In this document: positions 57,428 to 64,000 of the stretch, piece by piece | Position numbering within the stretch: the first letter of the stretch is position 1 | How the letters are laid out: each line of letters starts with the position of its first letter | DNA from: Thiomicrorhabdus sp. zzn3 | GTDB lineage: Bacteria; Pseudomonadota; Gammaproteobacteria; Thiomicrospirales; Thiomicrospiraceae | Length of the DNA: 64,000 nt | Direction: 5' to 3' | NCBI RefSeq assembly: GCF_029767755.1 | Contig: NZ_JARUQS010000002.1 | Span: 310,808-374,807, forward strand | Notes under the pieces: model-generated | What the model was told of the DNA's origin: nothing | Database searches by the model: none | The model's input: only the letters and a program-made list of their open reading frames with translations | Position numbers and translations under genes: made by a program

Positions 57428-57679
57428 TTAGGCTTTGTCTTTGTTTTCTGTCGACGCTGGTTTTTTCTCTTCAGCAGCGACATCAAACACGTTTTCACCT
57501 TCTTTCTTTTCCAGCTTCTGCTCAGCCGTGTCCTTCTTCTCTTCTTCGTCTTTAACGGCGTTTTTGAAACCTTTGATGGCGCCACCAAGGTCGCTACCTA
57601 CGTTACGTAGTCGTTTTGCACCGAATAGAACCAGTACGATTGCCAAAATAATCAATAATTGCCAAATGCTAATGCCCAT
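57428..57679 (-). CDS. tatA: Tat translocase pore subunit TatA
   Basis: About 83 residues: one membrane helix [22 protein letters not shown] followed by the amphipathic [18 protein letters not shown] and a Lys/Glu-rich tail. The ATG at 57679 has GGAG 6 nt upstream and starts with MGISIW as in known TatA proteins. The longer in-frame start 12 nt upstream has no site. First gene of tatABC. The 272-bp region upstream of it carries a CAGGCCTG copy at 57735. Confidence 0.95.
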   Translation of the reverse strand: MGISIWQLLIILAIVLVLFGAKRLRNVGSDLGGAIKGFKNAVKDEEEKKDTAEQKLEKKEGENVFDVAAEEKKPASTENKDKA

Positions 57680-57734
57680 GTTGTGCTCCATTTACTTGCT
57701 GTTTACTAAACATAAACAGTGGGTGAATTCTTAC

Positions 57735-57742
57735 CAGGCCTG
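57735..57742. repeat. CAGGCCTG copy upstream of tatA
   Basis: Single octamer in ACCAGGCCTGTC within the tatA promoter region. The flank CTTGTTA is not the TTSARTTT type. Confidence 0.5.
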
Positions 57743-57951
57743 TCTTGTTATGACGTAAATTCGTCAAAAAAAGCCATTTTACAGACACTTATGAATTCTT
57801 AAAACTGTCTGCCGGATATTAATGACCGCTAATAATAGCAAATAACGTGATACCTTTACACAAAAAAAACTTGTGTGACTTGAGGGTTTGGTTATCGCTA
57901 AGCAGTAGTGTATGCCTGTTGTTTTTCGTTGTCTAAATAACTTGACTCGAC

Positions 57952-58272
57952 TTAATTGCCAAGCAGGTGAATGTGGATGTGAAAGACCTCTTGGCCCCCA
58001 GATTCACCCGTGTTGATTTGGGTTTTAAAACCGTCCAAGCCCTGTGATTGGGCAAGTTGTGGCAGCAATAACATCATGTGCCCCATCACATCCTTGTCTT
58101 CCGGGGTGAGGTCAAACAGGGTTGGAATCGGTTTTTTGGGAATGACCAGGAGGTGAACCCGAGCTTTAGGGTTGATGTCATTAATGACGATGCACTTTTC
58201 ATCTTCGTAAACAATTTCAGACGGAATTTCACGATCAATGATTTTGCTGAAGATGGTTTTTTCGGTACTCAT
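57952..58272 (-). CDS. HIT-family nucleotide hydrolase (HinT-like)
   Basis: 106 residues. The C-terminal HxHxHxx catalytic triad (VFHIHIHLLG) identifies a histidine-triad protein that hydrolyses nucleoside phosphoramidates. ATG at 58272 with AAGGAG 7 nt upstream; a longer frame reaches into hisE but is not needed. It sits 19 nt after hisE as the last gene of the his run, a common proteobacterial arrangement. Confidence 0.93.
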   Translation of the reverse strand: MSTEKTIFSKIIDREIPSEIVYEDEKCIVINDINPKARVHLLVIPKKPIPTLFDLTPEDKDVMGHMMLLLPQLAQSQGLDGFKTQINTGESGGQEVFHIHIHLLGN

Positions 58273-58291
58273 GCGGACTCCTTCGGGTTTC

Positions 58292-58630
58292 CTATTTTGA
58301 GCGGTTAGCTTTTTCTTCGTGGCCGGAAAGGCCAAAACGTCTTTGTAATTCGCTGATGACATCGTCGCTGGAAAGATTTTGCGAAGCCAGTAGTACTAAG
58401 GTGTGGAACCAGAGATCGGCGACTTCATAAATCAAATGGTCTTTGTCGCCATTGTGTTCGATATCCTTGGCGGCCATAACGGTTTCCACGGATTCCTCGG
58501 CAATCTTTTTAAGGATCTTTTCCAGTCCTTTATCATAAAGACTGGCGACGTACGAGTGCTTCGGATCGTCCTGCTTTCTGGCTTCAAGGACTTGGTCCAG
58601 CTGTTGTAAAAGGGTTAAATCGTTCTGCAT
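58292..58630 (-). CDS. hisE: phosphoribosyl-ATP pyrophosphatase
   Basis: Second step of histidine synthesis, cleaving pyrophosphate from phosphoribosyl-ATP. 112 residues of the MazG-like all-helical fold with [15 protein letters not shown] and [16 protein letters not shown] carrying the acidic metal ligands. The gene is separate, with no fused hisI domain, and hisI is not in the window. It starts 3 nt after hisF. Confidence 0.95.
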   Translation of the reverse strand: MQNDLTLLQQLDQVLEARKQDDPKHSYVASLYDKGLEKILKKIAEESVETVMAAKDIEHNGDKDHLIYEVADLWFHTLVLLASQNLSSDDVISELQRRFGLSGHEEKANRSK

Positions 58631-58633
58631 CTT

Positions 58634-59407
58634 TTAAAGTCTCATTTCGATACCGTCAGCTTGCATCGCGCGCTTGGCTTCTTCAATGGTGTGTTCTCCA
58701 AAGTGGAAGATGCTGGCGGCCAAAACGGCTTCAGCATGTCCTTGCAGAACGCCTTGCGAGAGGTGGCTTAATTCGCCAACGCCGCCGGAAGCAATCACGG
58801 GGATTTTCACACTATCTGCGATCGCTCGAGTTAATTCGAGATCAAAACCAATCTTGGTGCCATCGCGGTCCATGCTGGTGACCAGTAATTCTCCGGCCCC
58901 CAGTTTTTCCATCTTTTGTGCCCATTCTACGGCGTCAATCCCGGTTTCTTTGCGGCCGCCGTGGGTAAAGATTTCCCACTTGTTGTCTTCGCCTTCACCA
59001 CTGACCTTCTTGGCATCAATGGCCACCACAATGCACTGCGAACCGAACGCATCGCAGGCCTCCTTGACGAATCCGGGATTAAAAATGGCGGCGGAATTCA
59101 CCGCCACTTTATCCGCACCCGCATTGAGCATGGTGCGCACATCTTCAAGAGAGCGAATGCCTCCACCGACGGTGAGAGGGATGAAGACCTGGCTGGCAAC
59201 GTCTTCGACGACATGAACCATGGTGTCGCGCTCGTGGGCCGTTGCCGTGATATCCAGAAAGGTGATTTCATCCGCACCTTGTTCGTCATAACGTTTGGCG
59301 ATTTCGACAGGATCGCCCGCGTCGCGAATATCAACAAACTGGACCCCTTTGACCACACGGCCGTCATCAACGTCCAGGCAGGGAATAATGCGTTTGGCTA
59401 AACTCAT
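58634..59407 (-). CDS. hisF: imidazole glycerol phosphate synthase cyclase subunit
   Basis: Cyclase half of the HisFH enzyme that forms IGP and AICAR. 257-residue TIM barrel with [19 protein letters not shown] (catalytic Asp11), [13 protein letters not shown] and [13 protein letters not shown]. All conserved phosphate-binding and catalytic residues I can check are present. It starts 6 nt after the hisA stop. Confidence 0.97.
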   Translation of the reverse strand: MSLAKRIIPCLDVDDGRVVKGVQFVDIRDAGDPVEIAKRYDEQGADEITFLDITATAHERDTMVHVVEDVASQVFIPLTVGGGIRSLEDVRTMLNAGADKVAVNSAAIFNPGFVKEACDAFGSQCIVVAIDAKKVSGEGEDNKWEIFTHGGRKETGIDAVEWAQKMEKLGAGELLVTSMDRDGTKIGFDLELTRAIADSVKIPVIASGGVGELSHLSQGVLQGHAEAVLAASIFHFGEHTIEEAKRAMQADGIEMRL

Positions 59408-59413
59408 AATGAT

Positions 59414-60157
59414 TTACTTGTTGGGTGAAAGTTGGTCCGAAAGGGCTTGGCCTTCGGCAAAGTTCAAGGTGCCTTCGTAGATGGCACGGCCGGTAATGGC
59501 GCCGGTCACACCGTCTGCTTCGATAGTGGCTAAGTTACGAATGTCATCCAAGTTGGTGATGCCGCCTGAAGCGATAATTGGAATGCTTAATGCCTTGGCA
59601 AGGGATTGGGTAGCTTCGATGTTCACGCCTTGCATCATCCCGTCGCGGCCAATATCGGTATAGATGATGGCTTCAACACCGTCGTTTTCAAATTGTTTGC
59701 CCAGTTCCGTAACTTCGTGATCGGTAACTTCGGCCCAGCCGTTAATCGCTACCATGCCGTCTTTGGCATCAAGCCCGACCATGATATGGCCAGGAAAGGC
59801 TTGACAGGCTTTCGCAACGAATTCCGGGTTGTGGACCGCCTTGGTTCCAATGATGCAGTAGCTCACGCCGGCATTAAGATAGGCTTCGATGGTCTTCAGG
59901 TCGCGAATGCCGCCGCCAATTTGAATGGGTAAGTCAGGGTAGGCTTCGCGCACTTGGTAAACGGCTGAGTCATTAACTGGTTTGCCGTCGAATGCACCGT
60001 TTAGGTCGACCATATGCAAACGACGTGCGCCCTGCGTCACCCAGCGTTCTGCCATGGCTACAATGTCGCCGGAGAATACGGTGGCGTCTTCCATGACGCC
60101 TTGGCGTAGGCGTACGCATTGACCGTCTTTTAAATCGATTGCGGGAATCAGTAGCAT
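59414..60157 (-). CDS. hisA: ProFAR isomerase
   Basis: Amadori isomerase of histidine synthesis. 247-residue TIM barrel, with [18 protein letters not shown] (catalytic Asp8), GGGIRDLKT and [23 protein letters not shown] precedes the ATG. It lies 16 nt after hisH and 6 nt before hisF. Confidence 0.97.
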   Translation of the reverse strand: MLLIPAIDLKDGQCVRLRQGVMEDATVFSGDIVAMAERWVTQGARRLHMVDLNGAFDGKPVNDSAVYQVREAYPDLPIQIGGGIRDLKTIEAYLNAGVSYCIIGTKAVHNPEFVAKACQAFPGHIMVGLDAKDGMVAINGWAEVTDHEVTELGKQFENDGVEAIIYTDIGRDGMMQGVNIEATQSLAKALSIPIIASGGITNLDDIRNLATIEADGVTGAITGRAIYEGTLNFAEGQALSDQLSPNK

Positions 60158-60173
60158 AAGGAATCCTTAAATT

Positions 60174-60812
60174 TTATTGCCCGTTCCATTGCAGGAAGTT
60201 TTTAAACAGTTGCAGTCCATGCTCAGCGCTCTTTTCAGGGTGTGCCTGAATGGCAAACAGATTTTTATGGCTTAATGCGGATGCAAACGTTTGTCCATGC
60301 GTGGTTTCACCGGCAATGTAGTTAGGGTTTTGTGGTTCTACAAAATAGCTGTGCACGAAATAAAATCGGCTTTCTTGAGGTATACCATACCAAAGCGGAT
60401 GCTCATTGGTTTGGTGGATTTGATTCCATCCCATGTGAGGTACTTTTAGCTCGGGATTACGTTCAAGGTCGAAGTGCTTGACTTCGCCTTTGATGATATC
60501 TAAGCAGTCGACCCCGTCGTTTTCGTCACTGTGAGACATGAGGACTTGAAGCCCCATGCAGATGCCAAAAAAAGGCTTCTCTTGAGCGGCCTTCTGAATA
60601 GGGTGAATCATTCCTGTTTCCTGTAGTGCGTGCATGCAAGCTTTAGCCGCACCTTGTCCGGGAAAGATAATCGAATCGGCTTTTTCGATATCCTCAGGAT
60701 GGCTGGTGATCAGAATCCGTGTCTGATCATCAGCCATGTGTTCCGCAGCCTTAGAGACGGAACGCAGGTTACCCATGCCATAATCTACAACGGCAACCAG
60801 TTTTTGATTCAT
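60174..60812 (-). CDS. hisH: imidazole glycerol phosphate synthase glutaminase subunit
   Basis: Glutamine amidotransferase half of HisFH. 212 residues: VVDYGMGNLRSVSKA, catalytic Cys in FFGICMGLQVLM and the His-Glu pair in IQAHPEKSAEHG. Its ATG shares one base with the hisB stop, so translation is coupled. Confidence 0.97.
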   Translation of the reverse strand: MNQKLVAVVDYGMGNLRSVSKAAEHMADDQTRILITSHPEDIEKADSIIFPGQGAAKACMHALQETGMIHPIQKAAQEKPFFGICMGLQVLMSHSDENDGVDCLDIIKGEVKHFDLERNPELKVPHMGWNQIHQTNEHPLWYGIPQESRFYFVHSYFVEPQNPNYIAGETTHGQTFASALSHKNLFAIQAHPEKSAEHGLQLFKNFLQWNGQ

Positions 60813-61399
60813 TACAAACTCCCCTTGGTCGATGGAAGTTTGCCTGCCATGCGCTCATCAGAGCTTAAAGCCACGCGAAGGGCGCGACCAAAGGCTTTAA
60901 AGATGGTTTCCACTTGGTGGTGCGCATTATCGCCACGCAAGCAGTCAATATGCAGCGTGGCTTGAGCGTGGTTGACAAACCCTTGAAAGAACTCTGACAC
61001 CAGTTCGGTATCAAATTGACCGATTTTTTCGCGGGTAAAGTCAGCGTTAAACACCAGTCCCGGACGTCCGGAAAGGTCGATGACTACGCGTGACAGGGCT
61101 TCATCCAGGGGCACATAAGCGTGTCCATAACGTTGAATGCCTTTTTTGTCTCCTACCGCTTCACGGATAGCTTGTCCAAGGGTAATTCCGACATCTTCGA
61201 CAGTATGGTGGTCGTCGATGTGAGTGTCGCCGTTGGCGTTGATTTCAAGGTCGATCAGGCCGTGGCGAGCAATTTGATCAAGCATGTGCTCAAAAAAAGG
61301 CACGCCAGTATCTAGGTTGGCATTGCCTTGACCGTCAAGATTGACCGAAACTTTGATTTGGGTTTCTAAGGTGTTTCTTTCTATTGTCGCCGTACGCAT
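60812..61399 (-). CDS. hisB: imidazole glycerol-phosphate dehydratase (monofunctional)
   Basis: Dehydrates IGP in histidine synthesis. 195 residues, so it lacks the phosphatase domain fused in E. coli HisB. The two manganese-binding HHTVED and H-A-Q-A-T-L-H/DNAHH-type His clusters are present ([11 protein letters not shown] and [19 protein letters not shown]). AGGACTCTGAC precedes the ATG. First gene of hisBHAFE-hinT. Confidence 0.97.
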   Translation of the reverse strand: MRTATIERNTLETQIKVSVNLDGQGNANLDTGVPFFEHMLDQIARHGLIDLEINANGDTHIDDHHTVEDVGITLGQAIREAVGDKKGIQRYGHAYVPLDEALSRVVIDLSGRPGLVFNADFTREKIGQFDTELVSEFFQGFVNHAQATLHIDCLRGDNAHHQVETIFKAFGRALRVALSSDERMAGKLPSTKGSL

Positions 61400-61876
61400 G
61401 TCAGAGTCCTGTGAATAGTGTGCACAATATAATAACGTAAACCTTGCTTAATAGGTATCTTAAGCATTCTATTTTAAAGGGAGGATATCTTGTTCTAAAG
61501 GAGTGAGTTCAGTCGAGTTAAATGACTGCAATTGGATAGAAATCAGGATTGGATTACGCGGCAAGCCCACTGTTTTATAGGGTTTATAAATAATTTTTAA
61601 TATACCCATATAAATTTTTTTTAGTACAGAATGGCAGGGGGCTTTGGGATAATTAAAAAGGTTAACTTGGAAAATTCTGTTCCGTTTTCGAAAGTTTTGA
61701 GGATCAAAATCGAGTTAAATTCTTGATATGGATTAACTTTGTTGGCTGTTTTTTGAACGGAAGGCTCGCACAAGCATTGTATAATAAAAATGTTTGGGGA
61801 GCCTTTTCTGTTATTGAAAAATGGCATTTCGATGCGGAACGGGTGAAATTTTAAGACTAAAAGGGGAATCCGACTG
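61400..61876. other. Intergenic region between hisB and ccoN
   Basis: 477 AT-rich bp between divergent operons. It should hold the promoters of both. A TATAAT hexamer at 61780-61785, about 90 nt before ccoN, is a candidate -10 element, but no -35 at the right distance is clear. A 95-codon minus-strand frame (61621-61908) overlaps ccoN and looks random. I see no tRNA, terminator or classical FNR box. Confidence 0.55.
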
Positions 61877-63307
61877 ATGGATACTATAGCAAAGCCACAG
61901 TATGACAATGGCGTGGTGAAGTATTTGACGGTAGGTGCGATTACTTTTCTGGTGCTGGGTACTTTTATGGGTACTTTTGCGGCAGCTCAGTTAGCATGGC
62001 CTGCGTTAAACTTTGATATTGCGGAAATCACTTTTGCTCGTCTGCGTGTAATGCATACGAACACGGTTATTTTTGCGTTTGGTGGTATGACTTTGATGGC
62101 GACAGCCTTCTACACAGTTCAGCGAACGAATGGTGTGAAGCTTTGGAGTAATGCCATGGCTTGGTGGACAGCCATTTTGTTCACGATTGGTCTGTTGTTG
62201 GTCGTTGTCACGATCTCTCTTGGGATGACAACGGGTAAAGAGTATCACGAACAGGAATGGCCGCTGGCTATTGCTATTGCTGTGGTCTGGACAATGTACA
62301 CGTTTAACTTTGTCATGACAATTGCGTCACGTAACAAAGAAACGCATCCAAACGTTTACGTTTCCAACTGGTTCTTCCTGGGTATGATGATTGCGATCAC
62401 TTACCTGTATGTGGTTAACGGTTTGGCTATCCCGGTTTCATTGTTCCGTTCTTACTCTATGTTTGCGGGTGTTCAGGACGCCATGATTCAATGGTGGTGG
62501 GGACATAACGCGGTAGGTTTCTTCTTGACAGCTGGTTTCTTGGCTATCATGTACTACTTCGTTCCTAAGCAGGCCCAACGTCCTATTTATTCATACCGTC
62601 TGTCTGTCATTCACTTCTGGGCGTTGATGTTCGGTTATGTTTGGTTGGGAGCTCACCACCTGCAATATACGGCACTACCAGACTGGACTGGATCTCTGGG
62701 TGCGGTTATCTCTCTTGCAATGATTATTCCTTCATGGGGTGGCGCGCTTAACGGTATGTTGACGTTGTCAGGAGCTTGGGACCGTCTTCGTACTGACTAT
62801 ATCCTGCGCTTCTTGATCATCTCATTGGCGTTCTATGCGATGTCAACGTTCGAAGGTCCTGTAATGGCTTCTAAAACGGTAAATGCGCTTTCTCACTACA
62901 CTGACTGGACGGTTGGTCACGTTCACTCGGGTGCTTTGGGATGGGTTGCTATGGTTTCGATCGGTGCTTTGTATCACATGGTTATGAAGCTGTGGAATAC
63001 TGAAATGTACTCGATGAAACTGATTAACTTCCATTTCTGGTTGGCTACGATTGGTACGGTGTTCTACATCGTAGCAATGTGGGTATCCGGTATCATGCAA
63101 GGTTTGATGTGGCGTGCTTATGATGAGTACGGTACTTTGGCCTATACCTTTGCTGAATCGGTAGCAGCAATGCACCCATATTATGCGATGCGTGCTTTGG
63201 GTGGTCTTCTGTTCTTCAGTGGTGCAGCCGTTATGTTGTATAACGTTGTTATGACAATTCGCATGGCAAATGCGAAGCAAACACAACAAGCTGAAGCGCA
63301 CGCCTAA
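61877..63307 (+). CDS. ccoN: cbb3-type cytochrome c oxidase catalytic subunit
   Basis: 476-residue haem-copper oxidase subunit with about twelve membrane helices. It reduces oxygen at high affinity. Key histidines occur in RVMHTNTVIFAFGG, QWWWGHNAVGFFLT, WLGAHHLQYT and WTVGHVHSGALGW, which fit the haem and CuB ligands. An AAGGGG site precedes the ATG. ccoO follows after 78 bp. Its codon bias resembles that of soxCD and suggests high expression. Confidence 0.96.
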   Translation: MDTIAKPQYDNGVVKYLTVGAITFLVLGTFMGTFAAAQLAWPALNFDIAEITFARLRVMHTNTVIFAFGGMTLMATAFYTVQRTNGVKLWSNAMAWWTAILFTIGLLLVVVTISLGMTTGKEYHEQEWPLAIAIAVVWTMYTFNFVMTIASRNKETHPNVYVSNWFFLGMMIAITYLYVVNGLAIPVSLFRSYSMFAGVQDAMIQWWWGHNAVGFFLTAGFLAIMYYFVPKQAQRPIYSYRLSVIHFWALMFGYVWLGAHHLQYTALPDWTGSLGAVISLAMIIPSWGGALNGMLTLSGAWDRLRTDYILRFLIISLAFYAMSTFEGPVMASKTVNALSHYTDWTVGHVHSGALGWVAMVSIGALYHMVMKLWNTEMYSMKLINFHFWLATIGTVFYIVAMWVSGIMQGLMWRAYDEYGTLAYTFAESVAAMHPYYAMRALGGLLFFSGAAVMLYNVVMTIRMANAKQTQQAEAHA

Positions 63308-63385
63308 TAGCGTAGTTAATTGAGAATAGCGGCAGGTAGTAGCTTGCCGCCTACTTGAATTTAATGAGTTGAGGAGCACAAACTC

Positions 63386-64000
63386 ATGGCTGATAATCAA
63401 GAACCAAAAAACTTGCAGGACGGTTTAGAGCGTAATATTTTTGCTCTTTTCCTGGCGACTGCATTTGCAGTTTCAATTGCGGGTATCGTTGAAATCGTTC
63501 CATTGTTCTATCTGAAATCTGCTGTAGATTACACAGAGCAAACAGATAAATACGGGAACGTAAAAAACGAGAAATTCCCAGAGTTGGTTTGGGAACGTAC
63601 CTTTACCACAGATGAAAACGGCAAGCTTGTAGCAGATAAAGCTTTATATAGGCTTGATAAGAACGGTAAGGCAGTAGCTGGAGACTGGAAACCAGGTGAT
63701 GGTGTTCGTCCATATACGCCACTGGAGCTGGCTGGCCGTGATATCTATTTACGTGAAGGGTGCTATATCTGTCACTCGCAAATGATTCGTCCTTTCCGTG
63801 ATGAACGAGAGCGTTATGGTCACTACTCATTGGCTACAGAATCTATGTACGATCACCCAATGCAATGGGGGTCAAAACGTACTGGTCCTGATATGGCCCG
63901 TGTTGGTGGTAAGTACTCTAACGAATGGCATGTCATGCACTTAATGCGTCCACAAGATGTGGTCCCAGAGTCTGTTATGCCGGCCTATCCATGGTTAGCT
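63386..64000 (+). CDS. ccoO: cbb3 oxidase mono-haem subunit II (3' partial)
   Basis: The frame is open to the right edge (205 codons seen). ATG has GAGGAG 9 nt upstream. An N-terminal membrane anchor (~17-42, [21 protein letters not shown]), then a periplasmic region with haem c motif [22 protein letters not shown] and the conserved [13 protein letters not shown] block. It passes electrons from c-type cytochromes to CcoN. An insertion of about 35 mostly charged residues (near 60-95, rich in Asn, Lys, Asp) between anchor and haem motif is longer than in many CcoO proteins. Confidence 0.94.
   Translation, partial: MADNQEPKNLQDGLERNIFALFLATAFAVSIAGIVEIVPLFYLKSAVDYTEQTDKYGNVKNEKFPELVWERTFTTDENGKLVADKALYRLDKNGKAVAGDWKPGDGVRPYTPLELAGRDIYLREGCYICHSQMIRPFRDERERYGHYSLATESMYDHPMQWGSKRTGPDMARVGGKYSNEWHVMHLMRPQDVVPESVMPAYPWLA

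Noticed and set aside
61690-61715. FNR-like TTTTGA/ATCAAAA before ccoN
   Set aside because: The half-sites are separated by 2 nt, not the 4 nt needed for TTGATNNNNATCAA.
61621-61908. A 95-codon minus-strand frame between hisB and ccoN
   Set aside because: It overlaps the ccoN start and promoter region, lacks a ribosome site and has no recognisable features.

Overview
The window is a gene-dense bacterial chromosome segment with about 60 genes. It has no rRNA, tRNA, insertion sequence, prophage or CRISPR that I can see. Gene content points to a free-living gammaproteobacterial sulfur oxidiser of the Thiomicrospira/Hydrogenovibrio/Thiomicrorhabdus type: soxCD (sulfur oxidation), a cbb3 oxidase, full haem, histidine and methionine genes, and many c-di-GMP genes. 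The genus is inferred from gene content and is not proven.

Layout. 1-4.9 kb: the C-terminal end of a probable type I-secreted adhesin, apt, a membrane diguanylate cyclase, then argH with a thioredoxin-fold gene upstream. 5-9.5 kb: hemC-hemD-hemX-hemY. 9.5-13.4 kb: a haem-binding sensor with a decayed GGDEF domain, pldA, a flavin reductase-like protein and xthA, all on the minus strand. 13.6-21.5 kb: a poly-HAMP chemoreceptor, purU, tmcA and mnmC. A near-perfect parS-like site lies between purU and tmcA. 21.6-27.7 kb: an unknown lipoprotein, a small membrane protein, a YfaZ-like protein, a CinA-like protein, a PAS-GGDEF protein, a YhiN-type flavoprotein and a small hypothetical. 27.8-34.3 kb: a peroxiredoxin-glutaredoxin fusion with glutathione reductase, two PilZ proteins, a gamma-carbonic anhydrase, aroE, hemB and a hypothetical. 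34.6-37 kb: soxCD. 37-49.6 kb: priA, the biotin genes bioC, bioH, bioF and bioB interrupted by a cold-shock gene and a large DUF748 gene, then comF, a CDF exporter and arfB. 49.6-53.9 kb: divergent metE/metR and a zinc peptidase. 53.9-61.4 kb: tatABC-yyaL and hisBHAFE-hinT on the minus strand. 61.9 kb to the end: ccoN and the start of ccoO.

How the genes fit together. SoxC carries a twin-arginine signal and so needs the TatABC system encoded 20 kb away. SoxCD electrons would reach cytochrome c and then the cbb3 oxidase. The haem genes supply SoxD, CcoN and CcoO. Two active-looking diguanylate cyclases, one decayed GGDEF sensor and two PilZ proteins make c-di-GMP signalling a recurrent theme.

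Two non-coding signals stand out. First, the octamer CAGGCCTG occurs about 24 times in 64 kb, where about one copy is expected by chance. It often carries a directional flank TTSARTTT and is several times arranged as facing pairs in gaps between genes, in the way DNA-uptake sequences are. Second, the parS-like palindrome at 17147-17162 suggests a ParB-loading site, and therefore that the window lies near the replication origin.
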